Below are positions 1 to 5,294 of a stretch of DNA of 7,759 bases, one piece after another. Position 1 is the first letter of the stretch. Each line of letters starts with the position of its first letter. The translations under genes were made by a program, and so were the position numbers. The notes below the pieces were generated by a model. It did not search any database. It saw only the letters and a list, made by a program, of their open reading frames with translations, and was not told the origin of the DNA. The DNA comes from Balneolaceae bacterium SMO_bin1 (lineage in GTDB: Bacteria > Bacteroidota > Rhodothermia > Balneolales > Balneolaceae): assembly GCA_003123965.1 (NCBI GenBank), contig NNSL01000358.1:1-7759 (forward strand). Direction: 5' to 3'.

Positions 1-881
1 GGATACCCACTGGCCGTTTTGTTACCGTGAACCGCCCAGTTATTGCTGCCGTTGCGCGGATTGGGCTGGAAAGGTGCTACATTTTGCACTGTTGAGGGGG
101 CGAAGGTGGAATCGGGCGGGGTGGTTGGCTTGGGCTCAAAATCCCATCGGGTATCCGTGGGAATGACCGGCATATTTAAGTCAGATTCAATACCCAGCAC
201 ACTCGCAATAAAATCATCACCAAAATAGGCTCGGGTGTTTGTCATGCGTACATCTTGGTTATTGCCGGCCAGCGTATAGGTCATTCGTTTAAGAAGCAAC
301 GCCGTTTTGAGTGGTGTCCATTTCTCAGGGGCGTAATCCAAAATTTTGTATTCTATCGGGTACTCAGCCGGGTTGAGCCGGCTAATCCACGCGTTTACAC
401 CTGCGGCGTAGGCTTCAACTGCGGCTGCCGTTTCGGGATTTTCCATCAACCCCTGCAATGCTTGCTCGGCGGCGTAGGTCATGCCAATGCGGCGCTGGTA
501 CCGATCGTAGCTCAGGGTCTGGTCACCTAAAATCTCAGACAGGCGGCCGGCAGCGGCATAGGTTTGAAATTCCATTTGCCATAACCGGTGGCGGGCAGTG
601 ATAAAGCCCTGGGCGAAATAGAGGTCCCGGGTATTGGAAGCAAAAATGTGCGGGATGCGGTGCTCATCAAAATAGACATGCACGGAATCTTGCAATGCTT
701 CTTCGGGCAGGCTGAAGGCTTCGTCAGCTGTTTCATTGTAGGAAGCGTTGGCCCAAAAGCCAGAGGCCGGATTAAGAAACGGGCCCAGTGGTGGGGCAGG
801 ACCAAGCGGGCTCGATAAAAGCCAGAGTAGCAGGAGCGTGGCTCCGGCAGTTCCCACCAGTTGAATAATTTTTTTAACCAT
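1..881 (-). CDS. Penicillin acylase (penicillin amidase) family protein, N-terminal part, cut by window edge
   Basis: This is an exported Ntn-hydrolase of the penicillin acylase family. Such precursors cleave themselves into alpha and beta chains, and the new N-terminal serine of the beta chain hydrolyses an amide. I translated it by hand from the ATG at 881-879; the frame stays open for 293 codons to base 1, so the C-terminal beta chain is missing. Residues 3-4 are lysines, followed by a hydrophobic stretch (about 5-25) that looks like a signal peptide or anchor. Residues 74-105 carry the family alpha-chain signature (HRIPHIFA, then DLYFAQGF and HRLWQME). Residues 277-283 read NGSNNWA, so S279 (bases 47-45) is the likely nucleophile, followed by the usual GNKTASG. 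The region between (about 243-276, proline-rich) is the probable linker removed on maturation. The substrate cannot be told: family members act on beta-lactams, acyl-homoserine lactones and other amides. The start has no clear ribosome binding site. Confidence 0.93.
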   Translation of the reverse strand, partial: MVKKIIQLVGTAGATLLLLWLLSSPLGPAPPLGPFLNPASGFWANASYNETADEAFSLPEEALQDSVHVYFDEHRIPHIFASNTRDLYFAQGFITARHRLWQMEFQTYAAAGRLSEILGDQTLSYDRYQRRIGMTYAAEQALQGLMENPETAAAVEAYAAGVNAWISRLNPAEYPIEYKILDYAPEKWTPLKTALLLKRMTYTLAGNNQDVRMTNTRAYFGDDFIASVLGIESDLNMPVIPTDTRWDFEPKPTTPPDSTFAPSTVQNVAPFQPNPRNGSNNWAVHGNKTASGY

Positions 882-902
882 ATTGGGTTTACATAAGTAA
901 CC

Positions 903-919
903 CCTGAATCATATTCAGG
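903..919. repeat. Short perfect inverted repeat between the acylase and pentein genes
   Basis: CCTGAAT and ATTCAGG form a 7-bp stem around a 3-base CAT spacer. It lies 22 bases upstream of the acylase ATG and downstream of the pentein gene's stop. On the minus strand, the direction of both genes, no T-run follows, so it is a poor intrinsic terminator. It could be an operator or an RNA hairpin in the acylase leader. A related shorter palindrome, CTGAATTCAG, lies at 2003-2012. Confidence 0.45.
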
Positions 920-948
920 AAGACATTTTTAATTGTTTAGCTATCCTT

Positions 949-969
949 TACTCATTTACTCAATACTCA
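949..969. repeat. Three near-tandem TACTCA hexamers
   Basis: TACTCA occurs at 949-954, 957-962 and 964-969, with periods of 8 and 7 bases. The spacing is irregular and the tract lies in the AT-rich gap between the pentein stop and the acylase start. It may be chance, a slipped-strand relic, or a small cluster of binding sites. Nothing here decides between these. Confidence 0.3.
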
Positions 970-993
970 AAAATTTACCATTCCTCATGTTAA

Positions 994-1890
994 TCACCAC
1001 ACCATTTGTTTCATGCAAAATACGCTGCCGCCGCTTTTCAGAAATTCGTAGGTACTAACTTCGTGCACGGCAAAACCGGCATCGCGCAGGTTTTTATTAA
1101 CGTCGGTGCAGCCCTGCTGAATGATAACATTGTTGCCATCGGGACAGGTGGCATTGCAGGCAAACAATTTCTTCGCCTCGTATTCTGAAGCGTTAATAAC
1201 GTTCTCGAAAACAGAGTTAATGAGCTGCAGTCCTTCGTCGGTAAATGCGCCGGGATAAATCAGCACCGTATTTTCATCAAGTACGCAGAGGCAGGTGTCC
1301 AAATGGTAAAAAGCATCATCAACCAGCTTTAGAGCAATCACGGGTACATCGAATGTGTCGGAAATTTTGCGATAGGCCTGCACAGATGACCGGTAGCCGT
1401 AGCCGCCCCACAACAGTCGCTTGCCGGTGTGCCATATGGCATCGCCGCAGCCTTCAAAGTCATCAATTTCGGTTTCGTCAAAAAAGTGAACTTCATAGCC
1501 GGCCTGCCGGAACCACTGTTCAATAAACGGCACCTCTTGCTTGCGCTGCTCTGCATGCATAATGCTCATATAGACATGTTTTTTGCCGTCTTTGCTGATG
1601 AACGGCAGGCTTTGGTTGGCGCAGAAGACCATGTCTGGCAGCCCTTCTTGCCCCTCGAGTACGTGCGGTTCAATGCCTATTTGTAAAAATGTACTTTTGA
1701 TTTTATCCCACTCGTTTCGGGCTTCCATTTTGTCAACAGTACCTACATTGTCAGTCATATGTGGGTTGATGACATATTCAACCGAAAAATGAGTGGGCTC
1801 TACCATTAAAACCTGCGTAGGAAGCTGCATGTCAGGAATTTCATTCAGCGAAAAATCGAGCTGGTCGGCAGATGTAATAACGTTGGACAT
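994..1890 (-). CDS. Pentein-fold guanidino hydrolase, arginine dihydrolase / DDAH-like (amidinotransferase superfamily)
   Basis: A 298-residue enzyme of the superfamily that attacks guanidino groups with a cysteine (arginine deiminase, arginine dihydrolase, dimethylargininase, amidinotransferase). It is probably cytoplasmic, with no signal peptide. Visible motifs are EPTHFSVEYVINP (31-43), DMVFCANQSL (86-95), FEGCGDA (145-151, acidic residues for guanidinium binding), YHLDTCL (195-201, H196) and SGGSVFC (286-292, C292 the likely nucleophile, bases 1017-1015). The FSVEYVINP block with N42 and the second asparagine N92 resemble the arginine dihydrolase domain of cyanobacterial ArgZ/AgrE, which turns arginine into ornithine, ammonia and CO2. 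The H196-C292 spacing (96) equals that of H168 and C264 in ArgZ as I remember them. The C-terminal ornithine cyclodeaminase half of AgrE is absent. Automated annotation would probably call it DDAH or amidinotransferase. Family is certain; exact reaction is inferred. No Shine-Dalgarno precedes the ATG. Confidence 0.88.
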   Translation of the reverse strand: MSNVITSADQLDFSLNEIPDMQLPTQVLMVEPTHFSVEYVINPHMTDNVGTVDKMEARNEWDKIKSTFLQIGIEPHVLEGQEGLPDMVFCANQSLPFISKDGKKHVYMSIMHAEQRKQEVPFIEQWFRQAGYEVHFFDETEIDDFEGCGDAIWHTGKRLLWGGYGYRSSVQAYRKISDTFDVPVIALKLVDDAFYHLDTCLCVLDENTVLIYPGAFTDEGLQLINSVFENVINASEYEAKKLFACNATCPDGNNVIIQQGCTDVNKNLRDAGFAVHEVSTYEFLKSGGSVFCMKQMVW

Positions 1891-1949
1891 ATAGGAGTTT
1901 TTAATGAGTTACTTCTGATTTGGGCAGACAATATACGTATTTGCAGAAA

Positions 1950-1966
1950 AGAAAAAAGCGCAGCTT
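1950..1966 (-). terminator. Weak terminator-like hairpin after the SDR gene
   Basis: On the minus strand AAGC-TGC-GCTT is followed at once by a T-rich run (about six T, then C and more T). It lies about 47 bases past the SDR stop and about 60 bases before the pentein start. The stem is only 4 bp, so termination would be inefficient at best, and partial read-through into the pentein gene is plausible. The rest of the 1891-2012 gap holds nothing else I can name. Confidence 0.25.
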
Positions 1967-2002
1967 AACCACCTGGAGTCAATAAATTGGTTCTTTCTTT
2001 TT

Positions 2003-2012
2003 CTGAATTCAG
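2003..2012. repeat. Perfect 10-bp palindrome CTGAATTCAG abutting the SDR stop codon
   Basis: A gapless palindrome directly next to the stop codon of the SDR gene (TAG read at 2015-2013). It shares its CTGAAT/ATTCAG arms with the inverted repeat at 903-919, which also follows a minus-strand gene. Too short to prove function. Confidence 0.3.
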
Positions 2013-2807
2013 CTATGTTACCTTATTGTTTTGCAAAATTTTATTGAGCAGCCGAGGGGCCAGCCGCTTCAGATAAATACCCCAGACTTCGCGTCCGCCG
2101 ATGTAAATTTCCTGTTTATTATTAGCAACGCCTTCGAGCATTTTTTTAGCGCACTCCTCGGGTGACATCCCTTTTTCCTGTCCCTCACCCATTTCGCCAA
2201 GTTTTGAACCATCGCCGGTGAGGGCATTTAGCGTCACATTTGTTTTAACAAAGCCCGGGCAGACCAGCGTCACATTTATGTTTTCATCCATCACCTCTTG
2301 GCGAAGACTATCGAAGTAGCCATGCAGCGCGTGCTTGGAAGCGGCATAGGTTGAACGCAGGCGCGTGCCAAACTTACCCATTACGCTGCTGGTCACCACA
2401 ATGTGACCTTGGCCTCGTTCAAGCATGCTCGGCAGTACCGCTTTAGTGAGTGCAACTGTGCCAAAAAAGTTAACTTCCATCACCTTGCGCATTACGTCCA
2501 TGTCGGTTTCGGTGGCCAGCGATCGCTGACTAATACCGCCATTATTGAAGAGGAAATCAATCGGGCCAAAAACCTGCTGTGCCTGCTCAGCTTTTGATGC
2601 AAGTTCATCTGTTTCAGCCAAGTCGAGCGGCAGAACGTGAATTGAATTGGTGTTGCCGCCACAGCGGGCCTTCACTTTATCAAGCGCCTCTTTTCGGCGC
2701 GAGGAAATAATAAGATTGGCCCCGCGCTTGTGCAGGGCGTATGTTAGTGCTTCACCAATGCCGGATGAGGCGCCCGTAATCCATACTGTTTTGTTCTTGA
2801 AGCTCAT
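2013..2807 (-). CDS. Short-chain dehydrogenase/reductase, DHRS7-like
   Basis: A 264-residue classical SDR with a Rossmann fold that moves a hydride between NAD(P)H and a carbonyl or alcohol substrate. Cofactor binding is shown by TGASSGIG (11-18), and the SSRR at 35-38 after the second beta strand suggests NADP(H) preference. D62 sits in the LPLDL strand, followed by NNGG (88-91, normally NNAG) and N113. The catalytic residues are S141, Y154 and K158 (YAASK), with CPGFVKT at 183-189. NNGGISQRSL at 88-97, VLPLDL at 58-63 and the SKHALHGYF run at 157-165 closely recall animal DHRS7 and its bacterial relatives. The longer C-terminal tail (about 240-264, basic and hydrophobic) may touch the membrane. 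The substrate cannot be read from sequence. The gene starts the minus-strand set and faces the response regulator across the divergent gap. The start is supported by the position of the glycine motif; there is no clear ribosome binding site. Confidence 0.93.
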   Translation of the reverse strand: MSFKNKTVWITGASSGIGEALTYALHKRGANLIISSRRKEALDKVKARCGGNTNSIHVLPLDLAETDELASKAEQAQQVFGPIDFLFNNGGISQRSLATETDMDVMRKVMEVNFFGTVALTKAVLPSMLERGQGHIVVTSSVMGKFGTRLRSTYAASKHALHGYFDSLRQEVMDENINVTLVCPGFVKTNVTLNALTGDGSKLGEMGEGQEKGMSPEECAKKMLEGVANNKQEIYIGGREVWGIYLKRLAPRLLNKILQNNKVT

Positions 2808-2854
2808 AATGGTCAGTTTTTAATTTTTTGGAAAATGGGGAATCGGCCGGTTGA

Positions 2855-2875
2855 TGCCAAATCATTTTGCCAAAT
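2855..2875. repeat. Direct repeat TGCCAAAT in the divergent promoter region
   Basis: TGCCAAAT occurs at 2855-2862 and 2868-2875, start to start 13 bases apart, in the 172-base gap between the SDR and response regulator genes. OmpR-type regulators bind direct repeats, usually about 10-11 bases apart, so this could be an autoregulatory site, but the spacing is not ideal. A partial look-alike, AATCATTCCAAAT, occurs upstream of hemH at 5195-5207. Confidence 0.3.
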
Positions 2876-2884
2876 TAGCATGCG

Positions 2885-2913
2885 TTCACACAATCAAGAA
2901 TGTTTATTATCTT
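2885..2913 (+). promoter_or_regulatory. Possible sigma-70-like promoter for the two-component genes
   Basis: TTCACA (2885-2890) and TATCTT (2908-2913) match the -35 and -10 consensus at 5 and 4 of 6 positions, with a 17-base spacer. A start near 2920 would give a leader of about 60 bases before the TTG at 2980. A 5-bp inverted repeat (CAAGA 2895-2899, TCTTG 2910-2914) spans the spacer and -10 and could be an operator. If the organism is Bacteroidota, the main sigma factor prefers TAnnTTTG at -7, which this site matches only partly. The rest of the 2808-2979 gap shows no RNA gene or ORF of note. Confidence 0.25.
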
Positions 2914-2979
2914 GTGATGCAACGCGCAGGCACCGAATACAGTTATGATGCACTGCAATCGCAATGAAATTCACAAACT

Positions 2980-3681
2980 TTGAGACCGAAACACACCATA
3001 CTGCTAGTTGAGGATGAAAAAGAGCCAGCTGAAATGTTGGCCAACTATTTAGAAATGAATGATTACCGTGTACTCGTAGCCCACGAAGGAGAGCGTGCGC
3101 TTGAGCTAATTGATGAAGAAGCCGGGGCCATCCATTTGGCAGTGCTGGACATTATGGTGCCCAATGTTGACGGTAAGGAAATTTGCCGACGCATTCGCAA
3201 ACATCCCGTGCTCAATGATATTCCTGTGATTTTCCTAACAGCCAAAGATCAGGAAAAAGATGAGATTGAAGGGCTCGAGCTTGGGGCCGATGATTACATT
3301 TCAAAACCGGCCAGCCTCGACCTGGTAAAAACGCACATTGAAACCTTGCTGCGGCGCCAAAACCCGCAAAATGCCAATTGGCTGCAGTACGGCGATGCTT
3401 ATCTCGATACCGATGGCAAGGAGCTGTACGTGAATGACGAAAAAGTAGAGTTGACTTCAACCGAATACAATTTGCTTGAACTGCTCTTCAAAAGCCCCAA
3501 GCAGGTATTCAGTCGCCAGCAGATTCTTGAGCACATCACCGAAGAAGACCGCTTTGTGTTCGATCGCACAGTGGACGTACACGTTAAAAACCTGCGGCTC
3601 AAAATGGGTGATGCCGGGGAAATTATTAAAACCTATCGCGGTATTGGCTACGGAGTGAACCGCGAAATTGCAAAAGTCTAA
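2980..3681 (+). CDS. OmpR/PhoB-family DNA-binding response regulator (TTG start)
   Basis: A cytoplasmic transcription factor of 233 residues, phosphorylated by a partner kinase. The receiver domain (about 5-122) has the acidic pair E11/D12, the phosphoacceptor D57 (VLDIMVP), T87 and K109 (SKP). The winged-helix effector domain (about 134-228) has the family signature RTVDVHVKNLRLKMG (196-210) and YRGIGYGV at 219-226. The length is typical. The start is TTG: an in-frame TGA at 2965-2967 lies just upstream and the first in-frame ATG falls inside helix 1 of the receiver domain, so TTG at 2980-2982 is the only start that keeps the first beta strand. The histidine kinase follows 71 bases downstream and is the obvious partner. 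Target genes are not shown; the gene itself and the nearby heme cluster are candidates by position only. Confidence 0.95.
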   Translation: MRPKHTILLVEDEKEPAEMLANYLEMNDYRVLVAHEGERALELIDEEAGAIHLAVLDIMVPNVDGKEICRRIRKHPVLNDIPVIFLTAKDQEKDEIEGLELGADDYISKPASLDLVKTHIETLLRRQNPQNANWLQYGDAYLDTDGKELYVNDEKVELTSTEYNLLELLFKSPKQVFSRQQILEHITEEDRFVFDRTVDVHVKNLRLKMGDAGEIIKTYRGIGYGVNREIAKV

Positions 3682-3699
3682 GAAGTAAGAAAGGAAAAA

Positions 3700-3720
3700 A
3701 TCCCCCTTTGAAGGGGGGAT
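3700..3720. repeat. C5/G5 intergenic palindrome between response regulator and kinase (hairpin; REP-like candidate)
   Basis: CCCCCTTTGAAGGGGG (3702-3717) is a perfect palindrome around TG and can form a strong GC hairpin in RNA of either strand. Upstream on the plus strand is a run of six A, so on the minus strand the hairpin is followed by ATTTTTTCC, the shape of an intrinsic terminator for antisense transcripts. On the plus strand no T-run follows, so read-through into the kinase is likely, though the hairpin may lower kinase expression or protect the upstream mRNA end. From memory, near-identical CCCCCTTTGAAGGGGG units recur between genes in many Bacteroidota genomes, so it may be one copy of a dispersed palindromic family; this window has only one. 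Confidence 0.6.
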
Positions 3721-3752
3721 GATTCTCAGCCATTTAAGGTTCGGATGCAATT

Positions 3753-5141
3753 ATGAAAATTCGCTCAAAACTGGCGTGGACGTTTATTTTGCTGCTTATT
3801 TTTGGCATTACGTCCATCAGCAGCTATTCCATTTTATTTATTCGTGATTACATGTTGCGGCAGGGGCGGGTTGAGCTCGAAAAAGATGCGCGCTGGCTGT
3901 CGGTAACCATGTCGAAATTGCCTGATAATGCCGAATTTCAATCGCAATTTACCGATGCAGCCCAAACATCCGGCTACCAGCTGGCGTTGTACGATTCAAC
4001 CGGTGGCCTGCTTACATCCTATCCCGATACAGTATCGTTTTCGCCGTACCTGCCCGATGATACTCAGAAGATATTGACCTCTCGCGACGGCATTCCATGG
4101 ATTCCGCAAGATGAGGATTCGGAAAAACTGACCAGCTTTATCTATATGCCGCAGAGCATAAACCAGGCGCGCTTTATTCGGCTCAGCCAGTTCAAGGATC
4201 AAGTGTACGCGCCCATCAAAACCATTCGCTGGATCATCTATTATGGTATGTTTATCTCCATTGGTCTGGTAATTATTGTGAGCATCTGGATGGCGCGATA
4301 CCTTACCAAGCCCATCACACAGATAAAAAATGCCGCCCAGAATATTGCCGACGGTGATGTGAATCAACAGATTGATTTGAACCGCAGTGATGAATTTGGC
4401 ACGCTGGCCGATTCGTTAAATCAAATGGCCATGAAACTCCGCGAAGATACCGAGCAGATTAAACGGTACGCCGAGCGGCAGCGCCAGTTTTTTGCCGATA
4501 TCACCCACGAGCTGCGCAACCCGCTGCACACCATCTCGGCCTCGCTGGAAATGCTGCAGCTGGACGGCCTCTCAGAGGAAAAGCGCAAAAAGTATCACAC
4601 CAATGCCCAAAAGCAGGTGGAGCGCATTAACCGGCTGTTTAAAGACCTGGTGACCCTGCAGCGATACGATTCGGATGAGTATTTCATTGAAAAAAAGACG
4701 TTTGATCTGGCGAAAATTAGTGAGCACATGCGGGAGTGGCATGGCGAACGGGCCCAAGAGAAAGGACTGAAATTGCACATCGGTCAAAAATCGTGCAAAA
4801 CGGTAGGCGATCCTGGCAAAATTGAGCAGGTGGTAGATAATTTGATATCCAATGCCATTAAGTATACCAACGAGGGCCGGGTAGCACTTCGGTATTTTAA
4901 AGAAAACGGGCAGGTGGTTGTTGAGGTTGAAGATACCGGGATTGGTATTTCCGAGGAGCATCTCGACCGGCTGTTTGACCGCTTTTATCGCACCGACAAA
5001 GCCCGCTCGCGCGATAAAGGTGGCACTGGCCTGGGTCTGGCCGTGGTGAAAAGTATCCTTAACGCGCACGATACTGATATAGAGGTGGAAAGCGATCCCG
5101 GCAAGGGGTCGGTCTTTCGGTTTCGGCTGCCTGTAGGTTGA
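3753..5141 (+). CDS. Membrane sensor histidine kinase (HAMP-HisKA-HATPase)
   Basis: A 462-residue inner-membrane sensor that autophosphorylates on histidine and passes phosphate to the response regulator encoded just upstream. Domains in order: transmembrane helix 1 (about 8-30); a periplasmic sensor region of about 130 residues (31-160, no recognised fold, no cysteines); transmembrane helix 2 (about 161-181); HAMP (about 182-233, with the conserved TKPI at 185-188 and DEFG at 213-216); a HisKA dimerisation domain with H252 in THELRNPL; and an ATPase domain with N box DNLISNAIKY (362-371), G1 box EDTGIGIS (393-400), F box LFDRFYR (407-413) and G2 box GGTGLGLAV (423-431). All catalytic boxes are intact. 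The H box has N256 where T is commoner, a known natural variant. The signal sensed cannot be deduced. The ATG at 3753 puts a short basic stretch (K2, R4, K6) before the first helix, as expected. Confidence 0.95.
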   Translation: MKIRSKLAWTFILLLIFGITSISSYSILFIRDYMLRQGRVELEKDARWLSVTMSKLPDNAEFQSQFTDAAQTSGYQLALYDSTGGLLTSYPDTVSFSPYLPDDTQKILTSRDGIPWIPQDEDSEKLTSFIYMPQSINQARFIRLSQFKDQVYAPIKTIRWIIYYGMFISIGLVIIVSIWMARYLTKPITQIKNAAQNIADGDVNQQIDLNRSDEFGTLADSLNQMAMKLREDTEQIKRYAERQRQFFADITHELRNPLHTISASLEMLQLDGLSEEKRKKYHTNAQKQVERINRLFKDLVTLQRYDSDEYFIEKKTFDLAKISEHMREWHGERAQEKGLKLHIGQKSCKTVGDPGKIEQVVDNLISNAIKYTNEGRVALRYFKENGQVVVEVEDTGIGISEEHLDRLFDRFYRTDKARSRDKGGTGLGLAVVKSILNAHDTDIEVESDPGKGSVFRFRLPVG

Positions 5142-5294
5142 TTAAAAATAGCTTGTTAGTATATTATCAGCGGATAGTTGTTTGCCTATCTTAGAATCAT
5201 TCCAAATAGAAAGGGTACGGCCGCTCTTCAAACTTCCTTCACAAAGAATGAGTTTATTGACAATCGTCTAAAAACCAAACTTAGTTGACTCGAA
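5142..5294 (+). other. Intergenic leader between the kinase and hemH
   Basis: This 153-base AT-rich gap probably carries the promoter or leader of the heme cluster. I see no convincing intrinsic terminator after the kinase, so read-through from the two-component genes is possible. Visible elements are an inverted repeat GATAG/CTATC (5173-5177 and 5186-5190, 8-base loop), a TAGAAT hexamer (5192-5197), and TTGACA (5257-5262), which is a perfect -35 but has only a poor -10 (CTTAGT, 5280-5285) at 17 bases. No riboswitch or small RNA is recognised. No Shine-Dalgarno lies before the hemH ATG. Confidence 0.4.

Noticed and set aside
255..530. Open frame of 91 codons on the plus strand
   Set aside because: Antisense to the acylase coding sequence, with no motif or start signal.
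527..805. Open frame of 92 codons on the minus strand
   Set aside because: It is a shifted frame inside the penicillin acylase gene. The real frame (881 to base 1) carries the family motifs and catalytic serine, while this one has no recognisable domain.
949..969. TACTCA repeats as a CRISPR or satellite array
   Set aside because: Only three 6-base units with 1-2 base gaps; no spacers, no cas genes, and short enough to be chance in AT-rich DNA.
3457..3750. Minus-strand open frame ending near the C5/G5 hairpin, as a gene that the antisense terminator could serve
   Set aside because: It starts downstream of the hairpin on the minus strand's own reading and runs opposite the response regulator, with no protein family features. 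The hairpin therefore has no visible minus-strand client.
4572..5069. 165-codon open frame on the minus strand
   Set aside because: Lies wholly opposite the kinase HisKA/HATPase domains, whose motifs are all intact. Its length is explained by codon bias in the sense gene.
5257..5285. TTGACA as a -35 box for a hemH promoter
   Set aside because: The -10 at the right distance (CTTAGT) matches the consensus at only 3 of 6 positions and would make hemH almost leaderless. Kept only as a remark in the intergenic entry.
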